Positions 16,621 to 26,805 of a stretch of 64,000 bases of DNA are shown here, piece after piece. Position 1 is the first letter of the stretch, and each line of letters begins with the position of its first letter. The DNA lies in contig CAZYMF010000003.1 of the NCBI GenBank assembly GCA_964648215.1, forward strand, positions 1 through 64,000, given 5' to 3'. The position numbers and the translations under genes are program-made. Source of the stretch: CAZYMF01 sp964648215. Lineage in GTDB: Bacteria > Desulfobacterota > Binatia > HRBIN30 > JACQVA1. The notes below the pieces were generated by a model, which was not told the origin of the DNA, did not search any database, and worked only from the letters and a program-made list of their open reading frames with translations.

Positions 16621-17508
16621 GTGATCATCCGCCGCGAGGTCGCGTCTCTGCGTCCCACGCTCTCCATGGATGACGACCCCGCCAAGGGTGCGCTGATCGG
16701 CGCGGTGCGGGCGATCCTGCGTCCGCTGGTGCGGCAGCTGATTGCCTACGGAGTCACGTTTCCGGCCTTCGGGCGCGTCGCCAAGGAGATCTACATCGAG
16801 GTGGGGACGCAGCACTTCGCCCTGCCGTTCAAGAAGCAGACCGACAGCCGGGTGGCGCTGGTCACCGGCATCGCGCGCAAGGAGATCGGGCAGCTCCGGC
16901 GAGGGCAAATGCCGCCGCCGAGCGAGGCGCAAGGCAGCCAGGCGCTGGCCATCAAGGTCGTCCGCCGGTGGCGGTCGGATGCTCGCTACCTCGATGGCGA
17001 GCGAGATCCGCGCGAGCTCGCCTACGAGCACGGCACCGCCGGCGTCTCCTTCTCGGGACTGGTCGACGAGGTCGGTGGCGACATTCCGCCGCGCGCGGTG
17101 CTCGACGAGCTGATCCGCACCGGCGCGGTCGAGCTGCTCCCCGACGGCGGCGTACGCCTGGCGGAGGCGGGGTACGTTCCGGCACGGGAGGTGGAGGAGA
17201 AGCTGAGGATCCTCGGCGAGGACGTCGCCGAGCTGATCGAGGCGATCCGTCACAACATCCAAAGCTCCGGCGACGAGCCCTTCCTGCAGCGCAAGGTATA
17301 CTACGACAACGTGGGGGCCGCGGCTTTATCGGAGCTCCGCGAGAAGGTGCGCACCGCCGGGGCGGCGTTCGTGCGGCAGGTGGACGAGCTGCTCGCCGGC
17401 TACGATCGCGACCGCAACCCCTCGGCTCCCGCCGGCCGCCGCCAGCGCGTCGCCGTCGGCGTGTACTACCTCGACCAGGACATCGAGCCCGAGAACGAGG
17501 ATCCGTAG
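16621..17508 (+). CDS. DUF6502-family protein
   Basis: This roughly 295-residue soluble protein resembles DUF6502: an N-terminal segment ILRPLVRQLIAYGVTFPAFG, then a basic VALVTGIARKEIGQL segment that looks like a helix-turn-helix, and a C-terminal helical region. The winged-helix-like middle (SFSGLVDEVGG, AVLDELIRTGAVELL) suggests DNA binding, but no function is established that I know of. The start is uncertain: GTG at 16621 directly follows the zinc-ribbon gene, and ATG at 16666 is an alternative. Neither has a strong ribosome site. It converges on the MBL-fold gene with only seven bases between stops. Confidence 0.75.
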   Translation: MIIRREVASLRPTLSMDDDPAKGALIGAVRAILRPLVRQLIAYGVTFPAFGRVAKEIYIEVGTQHFALPFKKQTDSRVALVTGIARKEIGQLRRGQMPPPSEAQGSQALAIKVVRRWRSDARYLDGERDPRELAYEHGTAGVSFSGLVDEVGGDIPPRAVLDELIRTGAVELLPDGGVRLAEAGYVPAREVEEKLRILGEDVAELIEAIRHNIQSSGDEPFLQRKVYYDNVGAAALSELREKVRTAGAAFVRQVDELLAGYDRDRNPSAPAGRRQRVAVGVYYLDQDIEPENEDP

Positions 17509-17515
17509 GTCGTGC

Positions 17516-18472
17516 TCACCGCCCGGGGTCGACGGGAGGCGTGAAATCGTGCAGGACGAGTCCGGGCGGCGGATCGCGCCACAGCGGACCGACGTCGTCG
17601 CCGGGGGCGACGTGGAGCTGCGGGTCGAGGTCTTGAAAGCGTTTCAGGCGCCAGATGTGGTCCCACCAGCGGTCGGCGTCGTACGGCGCCCGCGGCTGCG
17701 CCGTGTAGCGGATCGACTCGGCCACCGGGGCCAGATCGCCCGCCAACAGCAAGGGAGCCGAGGGCAGGCGCAGCAGCAGCGCCATGCTGCCGGGGGTAGA
17801 GCCGGCGGTGTCGATCAGCATGCAGCTGCCGTCGCCGAACAGGTCGACTGCGGACTCGAAGGTGCCCAGCGGTCCGCCGGAGGAGAAGTCGATGAACTTC
17901 CAGCTCTCGACGCCGGCGTACTCGCGCGGCAGGTAGCCGCTGGGGACGCGGTGCGCGTACTCGTGCTCGTTGCGGGTCACGACCACGCGCGCGTGCGCAA
18001 ACGCGTGCAGCTCCCCGGTCGAGTCGAACTGCAGGTCGGTGAGAACGACCCAGTGGACCGCCGACCTATCGACGCCGTTGGCCGCCAGCTGGGATGGCAG
18101 GTCTTGCCCGGGCAACGCCTCCGGGTGCAGGAGCAGCTCGGACAGGCCACCGAGGTAGTCGCCGCGTTTGTCGGCGATGCGGTGGTTCAGGCCGGTGCCG
18201 AACAGAACGATGCCCTCGCGCGGGTGGCGAATGGCGAAGGCAAGAACCGGCAGCCGGCGTTCCCGCGTCAGGCTACCGCCGCGGTAGACGAGCCCCGGAC
18301 GAACGCGCAGCCAGCCGGTGACGAACGCGGTGACCCGCAGCCCCGCGGCGCCACGGTACGGCTTCGGCCAGTCGTGCAACGTCGGAGGGATATACGGAAT
18401 CCGCTGCTCCTTCTCGCAACCGCCGAGAAGCAACAGCGGGGCGAGCAACAAGGCGAAGAGGGCGCGTGTCAT
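17516..18472 (-). CDS. Metallo-beta-lactamase-fold lipoprotein with lost metal ligands
   Basis: This 318-residue lipoprotein (lipobox LLGGC; Cys near residue 18) follows the AHL-lactonase-like branch of the MBL fold. The family motif THxHxDHxGGL reads LTDLQFDSTGEL here: the three histidines are Asp, Gln and Ser, and only the Asp is kept. The next ligand region, usually TPGH, reads TPGSMALLL. The LAGD aspartate is kept. The fold is therefore recognisable but the dinuclear metal site is gone, and it is probably not a hydrolase. The frame is intact and the codon use is normal, so it is a maintained gene. The ATG at 18472 puts the signal peptide at the N-terminus. A binding or sensory role is inference. 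Confidence 0.82.
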   Translation of the reverse strand: MTRALFALLLAPLLLLGGCEKEQRIPYIPPTLHDWPKPYRGAAGLRVTAFVTGWLRVRPGLVYRGGSLTRERRLPVLAFAIRHPREGIVLFGTGLNHRIADKRGDYLGGLSELLLHPEALPGQDLPSQLAANGVDRSAVHWVVLTDLQFDSTGELHAFAHARVVVTRNEHEYAHRVPSGYLPREYAGVESWKFIDFSSGGPLGTFESAVDLFGDGSCMLIDTAGSTPGSMALLLRLPSAPLLLAGDLAPVAESIRYTAQPRAPYDADRWWDHIWRLKRFQDLDPQLHVAPGDDVGPLWRDPPPGLVLHDFTPPVDPGR

Positions 18473-18605
18473 GCCGTCGTTCCGTCCGGACGCTGTCACT
18501 CCCGCGCGGGCATTGCAACGGCGGCGCGGCGGACCGTTGCATCGGCAGTATAGGCCGAGTAAAGCTGGCAGCGTCCACGTGGAGTGTGCGCGCGGACCGT
18601 GATCG

Positions 18606-19397
18606 GTGGGGGGCGTTTTGGAGTCATTGCGCTTTGACAGCCGTCCGGGCTTGCGGCGACCGGTTCTGATTCTGGCCTTCTCCGGCTGGAACGACGCGGG
18701 GCAGTCCGCCACCGCGGCGGTGAGCTACCTCGCCGATCAGTTCGAAGCCCGGGCTCTGGCGGTCATCGATCCGGACGAGTTCTACGACTTCACCGTGCTG
18801 CGGCCGCAGGTGCGCCTGGTGGACGGAGTGCACCGGCAGGTGGACTGGACCGTCAACGAGTTTCGCTACACGGCGAACCCGGCGCTCGAGCGCGATCTCA
18901 TCTTCGGCTGGGGCCCGGAGCCGCACCTGAAGTGGAAGAGCTTCTGCTCCTCGGTCGTGCAGCTCGTGCGCGAGTGCGGCGTCGAGATGGTGGTGACGCT
19001 CGGCGGCTTTCTCGCCGAGCTGCTCTACTCGCGACCGGTGCCGATCAGCGGCTTCGCCAGCGATCCGGCGTTGATCGCCAAGCTCGAGCTGCAGACGACC
19101 CGCTACGAGGGACCCACCGGCATCGTCGGCGTGCTCGCCGACGTCTGCCGGCGCGAGGCCGTGCCCCACGTCAGCCTGTGGGCGGCGCTGCCGCACTACA
19201 TCGCCGCGGTGCCCAATCCGCGCGGGGCCCTGGCCCTGCTGATGCGCTTGACCTCGTTTCTCAATCTCCCGGCCGATCTCGCGCCGCTGCAGAGCGACGC
19301 CGCGATCTTCGAGGAGAAGGTCAACGAGGCGGTCGCCGAGGACCCCAAGCTCTCCGCCTACGTCCGCGAGCTGAAGAAGCGCGAGTTCGCGAACTGA
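18606..19397 (+). CDS. PAC2-family protein (proteasome assembly chaperone-like)
   Basis: This 263-residue protein has the PAC2 pattern: ILAFSGWNDAGQSATAAVSY near the N-terminus, then IDPDEFYDFTVLRP, then VTLGGFLAELLYSRPVPISG and a helical C-terminus. PAC2-family proteins act as proteasome assembly chaperones in eukaryotes and archaea. Bacterial members are common in actinobacteria and some other lineages, but their role is poorly known. No proteasome, Pup or ATPase gene lies in the window. The start is uncertain: GTG at 18606 or TTG at 18618, the latter preceded by a G-rich stretch. It is divergent from the MBL-fold lipoprotein gene across 133 bases. Confidence 0.88.
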   Translation: MGGVLESLRFDSRPGLRRPVLILAFSGWNDAGQSATAAVSYLADQFEARALAVIDPDEFYDFTVLRPQVRLVDGVHRQVDWTVNEFRYTANPALERDLIFGWGPEPHLKWKSFCSSVVQLVRECGVEMVVTLGGFLAELLYSRPVPISGFASDPALIAKLELQTTRYEGPTGIVGVLADVCRREAVPHVSLWAALPHYIAAVPNPRGALALLMRLTSFLNLPADLAPLQSDAAIFEEKVNEAVAEDPKLSAYVRELKKREFAN

Positions 19398-19420
19398 GCG
19401 GTCGCGCTCGTGGGTCGCTC

Positions 19421-20284
19421 TCAGCCGGCGACGACGGGGTTCTCCAGCGCCCCGATGCCGTCGATCTCGACGCGCACGACGTCGCCGGCGCGCAGGAAGC
19501 GCTTGGGATTGCGGCGCACGCCGACGCCGGCGGGGGTACCGGTGGTGATGACGTCGCCGGGTTCCAGCGTGACGCCGGCGGAGATGTACTCGATCAGCTT
19601 GGCGACGTCGAAGATCAGATGCCGGGTGTTCGAGTGCTGCATCGGCTCGCCGCTGACGATGGTGCGCAGCTCCAGCGCGCCGGGGTCGGGAATCTCGTCG
19701 GCCGTCACCAGGGCCGGCCCCATGGGGGCAAAGGTGTCGAACGACTTGCCCAGGCAGTGGCCGCTGCGCGTCTGGTAGTCGCGCGCGGTGACGTCGTTCA
19801 GGATTGTGTACCCGGCGACGTGAGCCAGCGCCTCGGTTGCCGATACCCGCCGGGCCGTGCGCCCGATCACCACCGCCAGCTCGCCCTCGTAGTCGATCAT
19901 CGAAGAAGCCGGCGGAATCGCGATGGGCCCGCCGGGGCCGATGACCGCGGTGACCGCCTTGGAGAACACCATCGGCACGGCCGGGATCGGGTTGCCGGTC
20001 TCCTCGGCGTGATCGCGATAGTTGAGCCCGATGCCGAAGATCTTGCCCGGACGCGGCAGCGGCGCCAGCAGCTCGACCTCGGCCGCCGCAAGCAGGCCGA
20101 CCCCGTCCTCCTGGGCGCGGGCGGCCACCGCGATGGCCGTCTGCATCGGTTTGGGGCCGGCGGCCAGCAGCTCGATCATCGAGCGCGGCAACGCCGGCGC
20201 CGCCACCGAGAAGTCCACGATCCCGCGCAGCGTGTCAGCGCCGATGTGGCGCTCCTGGCCGATGGCGAACGTGACCAGTCGCAT
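19421..20284 (-). CDS. Fumarylacetoacetate hydrolase-family protein
   Basis: This 287-residue protein has the FAH C-terminal fold that uses Mg2+ or Mn2+ to act on 2-oxo acid or 1,3-diketone intermediates of ring-cleavage pathways. The metal-site region IDYEGELAVVIG (E-x-E) is near residue 127, after KIFGIGLNYRDHAEE. GDVITTGTPAGVG near residue 250 is the C-terminal signature. The ATG at 20284 has AGGGGTGA five bases upstream, better than a GTG three codons earlier. Substrates vary widely in this family, from fumarylpyruvate to 2-keto-4-pentenoate. It could serve downstream of the ring-cleavage-like gene at 6160, but it is not near it. Confidence 0.9.
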   Translation of the reverse strand: MRLVTFAIGQERHIGADTLRGIVDFSVAAPALPRSMIELLAAGPKPMQTAIAVAARAQEDGVGLLAAAEVELLAPLPRPGKIFGIGLNYRDHAEETGNPIPAVPMVFSKAVTAVIGPGGPIAIPPASSMIDYEGELAVVIGRTARRVSATEALAHVAGYTILNDVTARDYQTRSGHCLGKSFDTFAPMGPALVTADEIPDPGALELRTIVSGEPMQHSNTRHLIFDVAKLIEYISAGVTLEPGDVITTGTPAGVGVRRNPKRFLRAGDVVRVEIDGIGALENPVVAG

Positions 20285-20333
20285 GGTCTTCACCCCTGTT
20301 CGCGGCTCAACTCCCCGCCGTCCGCGAAGCCGC

Positions 20334-21410
20334 TCAACGCGGGTAGTGATAGCCGAGATCGATCTGGTCGCTGTCGGCGGCGCCGCTGGTCGCCGTCGTG
20401 CGCTCCTGGACCACGGTGGCGATGTCGCCCGGCGTATCGGGATCGCCGGCGTCGACGGCCGGGCTGACCACGAGCTGGTCCGGGGATTGCGCCAGGCGAA
20501 AGTTCTCTCCCGGAGCGATGAAATCGGGCTCCACCATGGTCAGCGAGCTCGCGCCGGGGGTAACGCCGACGTAGGGGTCGGTGTTCAGATTGAAGTCCTC
20601 GTGCAAGCCGTCGAGGGAGCTCGGGACGCCGGTGAAGACCTCGAAGCCAGGACCCATGTTTGCGTTCATGATGTTGTTGACGAAGAAGGTGTCCCGCGCC
20701 GGCAGCTTGCTGCTACCGACCGTGATACCGCCGCCCACGTTGCCAAAGATGGTGTTGTTGTAGACTCGCGCGTTGATCGACTGGGCCTGGTTGTTGGCGA
20801 CCTTGCCGAGCACGTCGATACCGAAGCCCTGATTGCTGTACACTAGGTTGTTCACCACCGTGATGTTGACGGCGTCGGCGACGCGGATGCCTTCGGCACC
20901 GTTGTCGCGGACGATGCAGTTGCGCACGATCACGTCACTCGCCGAGCTGCTCTTGACCACGATGCCGGCGCTGCCGCTGCCACCCGCCGAACCGATGGCG
21001 GTGAATCCATCGACGATGATGTGCGATTTGTTCGACACCTTGAAGGCCGCGTCGCTGGTGCCGCCGGCGTCGAGAATGACCTCTCCCGGCGAGTCATTGG
21101 TCATCTGCCCCGTCGGATCGGCGAGGAAGGTGATCGGCTGCGCGCTGCTGCCCTGGTTCACGATGTTGACGGGTTGGTAGGTTCCGGGGCCGACGATGAT
21201 CGTGTCCCCCGGGGTGGCCTTCTTCCCCGCTGTGTCCACCTCGCGCAGGGCTGTGTCCGGGGTGGTGCCGTCGTTGCTGTCGCTGCCGCTGGCGCGAACG
21301 TAGAACACATCGGGGTTGTTCTGCGGTGGCGGCGCAGTGCCGCCGCCACCACCACACGCGGCGGCCAGGAACGGTACGAGGACGAGCCAAAGAAGCTGTT
21401 TTGCGATCAT
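20334..21410 (-). CDS. Right-handed beta-helix lipoprotein
   Basis: This 358-residue lipoprotein has a signal ending AAAC followed by a Gly-run linker (GGGGGTAPPP). The body has repeated parallel beta-helix turns, with recurring patterns such as HIIVDGFTAIG, DVIVRNCIVRDNGAEGI and ITVVNNLVYSNQGFGI. It begins with VRASGSDSNDGTTPDTALRE, as in polysaccharide-lyase-like or choice-of-anchor beta-helix proteins. No catalytic residues could be assigned, so it may bind or cleave polysaccharide. GGAG five bases upstream supports ATG 21410 over an upstream GTG. It is the gene after the LysR regulator on the same strand, 19 bases away. Confidence 0.85.
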   Translation of the reverse strand: MIAKQLLWLVLVPFLAAACGGGGGTAPPPQNNPDVFYVRASGSDSNDGTTPDTALREVDTAGKKATPGDTIIVGPGTYQPVNIVNQGSSAQPITFLADPTGQMTNDSPGEVILDAGGTSDAAFKVSNKSHIIVDGFTAIGSAGGSGSAGIVVKSSSASDVIVRNCIVRDNGAEGIRVADAVNITVVNNLVYSNQGFGIDVLGKVANNQAQSINARVYNNTIFGNVGGGITVGSSKLPARDTFFVNNIMNANMGPGFEVFTGVPSSLDGLHEDFNLNTDPYVGVTPGASSLTMVEPDFIAPGENFRLAQSPDQLVVSPAVDAGDPDTPGDIATVVQERTTATSGAADSDQIDLGYHYPR

Positions 21411-21429
21411 ACTCACTCCAGCGCGGGAG

Positions 21430-22317
21430 CTAACGAAGATCTTCGCGCTGCAAAATTTCGATGAACTTGACGGCGGCGGGGGACAGGTGGCGGTTCTTCT
21501 TGTGGATGATGCCGAGCGGGCGCAGCAGCGTCGCTTCGGCGAGCTGGATGGCCTTCAGCGTTCCATGATTGAGCTCCGGCTGGATCGCGGCCAGCGGCAC
21601 GATGCCGACTCCCTGGCCGATCTCGATGGCCCGCTTGATGGTCTCGATGTTGTCGAACTCGCCGACGTATTTCACCGCCACCTGGTGCTCGCGCAACAGC
21701 TGGTCGGTCGCCTTGCGCGTGGCGATGTCCTGCTCGTAGGCGACGAAGTTCTCGCCCCCCAGCTTGGCGATGCTGACCTTCTTCAGGTTGGCAAAAGCAT
21801 GATCGGGCGGGCAGGCCAGCACCAGCCGGTCCTCGCGCCAGGGGAGGTTCTGCACCTGGGGGTGCTTGTGCGGGTATGCGACGATGCCGAGGTCGATCTG
21901 GCCGGCGATGACGCTGTCGTAGATCTTGTTCGGCCGCGCGTACTCGACGTGCACGTTCACCTGCGGGAAGCTGCGCATGTACTCCTTGAGATAAGGCGGC
22001 AGCTCGTGCAGCCCGACGCTGTAGACGATGGCCACGCGCAAGCTGCCCGCCACCACCTTGCCGGTTTCCTGCAGCTGCGTCTCGATCTCCTGGTACTTCT
22101 CCAGGATCTCGCGGCTGACCCGGTAGAGGATCTCTCCGGCCGGGGTCGGCTTGGCCCCGTGGCGGCTGCGCTCCAGCAGCGTGCACTGGTAGCGCGACTC
22201 GAGGGCGCGCAGCTGCTGGCTGACGGCGGATTGCGTGATGTAGTTCTGGGAGGCAGCGGCCGAAAAGCTTCCGGTCTCGACCACGTCGCAAAACACCCGC
22301 AACGTCTCGATGTGCAT
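21430..22317 (-). CDS. LysR-family transcriptional regulator
   Basis: This 295-residue protein has the LysR layout. An N-terminal winged helix spans residues 1-60 (TLRVFCDVVETGSFSAAASQ, then ITQSAVSQQLRALE), a linker helix follows, and a periplasmic-binding-protein-like effector domain starts at about 90. It is transcribed divergently from the glutaryl-CoA dehydrogenase-type gene across 255 bases that contain a TGCTT-N4-AAGCA dyad and repeat copy B. LysR regulators usually control a divergent gene and themselves, so the acyl-CoA dehydrogenase is the likely target. The effector is unknown. Confidence 0.93.
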   Translation of the reverse strand: MHIETLRVFCDVVETGSFSAAASQNYITQSAVSQQLRALESRYQCTLLERSRHGAKPTPAGEILYRVSREILEKYQEIETQLQETGKVVAGSLRVAIVYSVGLHELPPYLKEYMRSFPQVNVHVEYARPNKIYDSVIAGQIDLGIVAYPHKHPQVQNLPWREDRLVLACPPDHAFANLKKVSIAKLGGENFVAYEQDIATRKATDQLLREHQVAVKYVGEFDNIETIKRAIEIGQGVGIVPLAAIQPELNHGTLKAIQLAEATLLRPLGIIHKKNRHLSPAAVKFIEILQREDLR

Positions 22318-22359
22318 CCCATGTAGAGTAGAGCAGCTGCCGGGGAAGTCAAGAAGATC

Positions 22360-22373
22360 TGCTTATCGAAGCA
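22360..22373. promoter_or_regulatory. Candidate LysR operator dyad
   Basis: TGCTT-ATCG-AAGCA is a perfect 5-bp-arm palindrome 43 bases upstream of the lysR start codon. LysR sites are usually interrupted dyads near the regulator's own promoter. Position is the only support. Confidence 0.3.
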
Positions 22374-22434
22374 ACAATGCGGCACGGACCCTCGGTTGTG
22401 CGACCCGGCCCCGGGCAGTAACATGCCGCGACAT

Positions 22435-22554
22435 CTAGGGGGCAGCGACCCCAGCGAGACGGGGACTTCGCCCCACGCTCCCGTCGGTCGCTCCCCTCGG
22501 TGACTCGTTGAAAGTCGACTCAAATCAAGCAAGTTCCAGACTTCAAGAACCCTG
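22435..22554 (+). repeat. Dispersed intergenic repeat, copy B
   Basis: This element matches copy A (7089-7210) from CTAGGGGG to CCAGACTTCAAGA-CCCT, in the same orientation. It ends 18 bases before the ATG of the acyl-CoA dehydrogenase gene. It includes GGGGACTTCGCCCC, which can fold as a short hairpin. It is not a coding sequence in any frame that I can support. Confidence 0.8.
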
Positions 22555-22572
22555 GGGAATGGGAGCACGGAC

Positions 22573-23742
22573 ATGACGGCATTCGCGGGCCTGGACTACT
22601 ACGATCTGGACGAGCTGCTCGACGACGAGGCGAAGATGATTCGCCGCACGGTGCGCGATTTCGTCGAGCGCGAGGCGCAGCCGATCATCGAGGCCCATCA
22701 CGCCCGCGAGGAGTTCCCGCGCCAGCTGATCCCGCGCATGGCCGAACTCGGCTTCTTCGGTGCCAACCTCAAGGGCTACGAGTGCCCCGGGCTCAGCAAC
22801 ATCGCCTACGGCCTGATCTGCCAGGAGGTCGAGCGCTGCGACAGCGGGCTGCGCTCGATGGTGTCGGTCCAGGGCTCGCTGGCGATGTATGCCATCTACG
22901 CCTTCGGCTCGGAGGACCAGAAGCGGCGCTGGCTGCCGGCGATGGCAGCGGGCAAGGCGATCGGCTGCTTCGGCCTGACCGAGCCCGACCACGGCTCCGA
23001 TCCCGGCGGCATGACCACCCGCGCCCGCGAGGACGGCAATCACTACGTCCTCAGCGGCGTGAAGCGTTGGATCACCAACGGCAGCGTCTCCGACGTCGCC
23101 GTGGTGTGGGCCAAGACCGCGGACGGGGTCATCCGCGGCTTCCTGGTCGAGAAAGGCATGCCGGGATACGCCACCCACGACATCAAGGGCAAGTTCTCCC
23201 TGCGCGCCTCGATCACCTCGGAGCTCGTGCTCGAGGAGGTACGAGTGCCGCGCGAGAGCCTGCTGCCCGGCGTCACCGGCCTCAAGGGACCGTTCTCCTG
23301 CCTCACCCAGGCGCGCTACGGCATCGTCTGGGGCGCGATGGGGGCGGCGATGGCCTGCTACCACACGGCGCTGGACTACGCGAAGACGCGGACCCAGTTC
23401 GATCGCCCGCTCGCCGGCTTCCAGCTGGTGCAGCAGAAGCTGGTCCACATGGTCACCGAGATCACCAAGGGGCAGCTGCTGGCGTGGCGCCTGGGACAAC
23501 TCAAGGACTCGGGCAGACTGCGACCACAGCAGGTGTCGCTGGCCAAGCGCAACAACGTCGGCCACGCGCTCGAGATCGCCCGTCTGGCGCGCGACATCCT
23601 CGGCGCCAACGGCATCGTCAACGAGTACCCCGTCATCCGCCACATGATGAATCTCGAAACCGTCAACACCTACGAGGGCACCTACGACATGCACACGCTC
23701 ATCGTCGGCCGCGACATCACCGGCGAGGACGCGATCCGCTGA
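22573..23742 (+). CDS. gcdH: Acyl-CoA dehydrogenase, glutaryl-CoA dehydrogenase type
   Basis: This 389-residue flavoprotein matches the glutaryl-CoA dehydrogenase branch, which oxidises and decarboxylates glutaryl-CoA to crotonyl-CoA in lysine, tryptophan and aromatic degradation. FGLTEPDHGSDPGGM is the FAD-binding signature near residue 136. Near the C-terminus, NTYEGTYDMHTLIVGRDITG carries the catalytic base Glu368. GGGAG precedes the ATG by seven bases. It lies alone, divergent from a LysR gene. The exact substrate could be another short or branched acyl-CoA, but the C-terminal signature favours glutaryl-CoA. It would feed the products of anaerobic-type or aerobic ring degradation into beta-oxidation. 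Confidence 0.9.
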   Translation: MTAFAGLDYYDLDELLDDEAKMIRRTVRDFVEREAQPIIEAHHAREEFPRQLIPRMAELGFFGANLKGYECPGLSNIAYGLICQEVERCDSGLRSMVSVQGSLAMYAIYAFGSEDQKRRWLPAMAAGKAIGCFGLTEPDHGSDPGGMTTRAREDGNHYVLSGVKRWITNGSVSDVAVVWAKTADGVIRGFLVEKGMPGYATHDIKGKFSLRASITSELVLEEVRVPRESLLPGVTGLKGPFSCLTQARYGIVWGAMGAAMACYHTALDYAKTRTQFDRPLAGFQLVQQKLVHMVTEITKGQLLAWRLGQLKDSGRLRPQQVSLAKRNNVGHALEIARLARDILGANGIVNEYPVIRHMMNLETVNTYEGTYDMHTLIVGRDITGEDAIR

Positions 23743-23826
23743 GCTCGCGAGTCGTTGATTGCTGACCCGTGAGCCGGTGACCCGCTCGGGCGCGGCGGCT
23801 GTCGCGCAGAGGAAGAGAGGCCAGGC

Positions 23827-24114
23827 ATGAAGCGCGGCTCCGGCCGATCGCTGAAGACGCAACGTTGGCTCGACGAGGCGGGCGTCGAGCAGAAGCTCGC
23901 CGCCGGTGCGACCATCGTCCCCCTCGGGCGGAGCTATCGACTACGCGACGGCCGGCTGGCGACGCTGGCGTTCAGCCACGACGACGAGCAACGAACCTGC
24001 GTCGGCTACGCCGTCGACGAAGGCGGCTGGGTGATGGTCGAGTCGGAGCCGTACACGGCGCGCTCGCTCGGCTACTACCAGCGTTGGCTCAAGCGCCACC
24101 GCGAGCTCGACTGA
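23827..24114 (+). CDS. Small protein of unknown function
   Basis: I do not recognise this 95-residue protein. It starts with a basic segment (KRGSGRSLKTQRWLDEAGVE), then a region with alternating hydrophobic residues (TIVPLGRSYRLRDGRLATLAF) that reads like a small beta-barrel or SH3-like fold, and ends with an Arg/Trp/Tyr-rich helix. AGAGG lies upstream of the ATG. No membrane segment, signal or cysteine pair is present. It follows the acyl-CoA dehydrogenase by 84 bases and converges on the pyrophosphatase gene. Confidence 0.65.
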   Translation: MKRGSGRSLKTQRWLDEAGVEQKLAAGATIVPLGRSYRLRDGRLATLAFSHDDEQRTCVGYAVDEGGWVMVESEPYTARSLGYYQRWLKRHRELD

Positions 24115-24115
24115 A

Positions 24116-24138
24116 GGGCGCGGCGATCCGCCGCGCCC
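24116..24138. terminator. Strong GC hairpin between converging genes
   Basis: GGGCGCGGCG (24116-24125) pairs perfectly with CGCCGCGCCC (24129-24138) across a three-base loop. It begins just after the stop of the small gene and sits seven bases past the pyrophosphatase stop on the other strand. No T-run is present, so bidirectional termination is inferred from position and stability. Confidence 0.5.
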
Positions 24139-24145
24139 CCCCGGC

Positions 24146-26185
<2,040 letters not shown>

Positions 26186-26414
26186 GAGCTTGGTCTCCTG
26201 CGATTCTTTGTTTCGGCGAGGGCGAGCAACACACCCGCCTCGACGCCATGAGTCTCGGCAGGCTCGCGCATCAAACACGCGCGCCGCGGAGCGCTGAAGT
26301 CGGCGGGTTCTATTCCAGAACTTCTCCGAAAAGACAAATCCTGGAACCGACTTTGGTCTTCCCCCACGAACGGCCGGTTTCTCGGACGGCGCCACGCCGT
26401 GCTAGACAGGAAAC

Positions 26415-26774
26415 ATGACGGAGCCGGTACTCCATCACGCATCGATCCGGGTCAGCGACGTGCCCCGCGCCCGCGCCTTCTACGAGCAGGTCCTGGGGTT
26501 CACACCGATCGCGCGCCCCGACATGGGCTTTCCCGGGGCGTGGTACGGCCTCGGGGCGGGCCAGTTGCACTTGATCCAGGGCGAGCCGGCGGACCCGCCC
26601 GCGCACGCCATCAACCCCGGCGATCCGCACTTCGCGGTCACGGTCGACCTCGACGCCATGCGCGCGAAGCTCAAGAGCGCCGGCATCGCCATGCTCGACC
26701 TCGGCGCCGACCAGCTCTGGGTGCTCGATCCCGACGGCAATACCGTGGAGCTGCGACGCGACCCGAGGACCTGA
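26415..26774 (+). CDS. Glyoxalase/VOC-family small protein
   Basis: This 119-residue single VOC module has the pattern LHHASIRVSDVPRARAFYEQVLGF at the start and LWVLDPDGNTVELRR at the end. Possible metal ligands are His8 or His9, His59 or nearby, and the final Glu. This architecture covers glyoxalase I, fosfomycin-resistance-like proteins and many enzymes of unknown role. It is divergent from the pyrophosphatase gene across 229 bases and converges on the DUF4340 gene. No substrate can be assigned. Confidence 0.87.
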   Translation: MTEPVLHHASIRVSDVPRARAFYEQVLGFTPIARPDMGFPGAWYGLGAGQLHLIQGEPADPPAHAINPGDPHFAVTVDLDAMRAKLKSAGIAMLDLGADQLWVLDPDGNTVELRRDPRT

Positions 26775-26777
26775 GGT

Positions 26778-26797
26778 GCGCCCGAGGCGGCGGGCGC
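26778..26797. terminator. GC hairpin between converging genes
   Basis: GCGCCCG (26778-26784) pairs with CGGGCGC (26791-26797) across six bases, in the 31-base space between the VOC and DUF4340 stops. There is no T-run. It is a probable shared terminator by position. Confidence 0.4.
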
Positions 26798-26805
26798 CGC
26801 GCTCC

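Noticed and set aside
16183..17262. Open frame antisense to the zinc-ribbon and DUF6502 genes
   Set aside because: It has no domain and no ribosome site, and the plus-strand genes have recognisable motifs.
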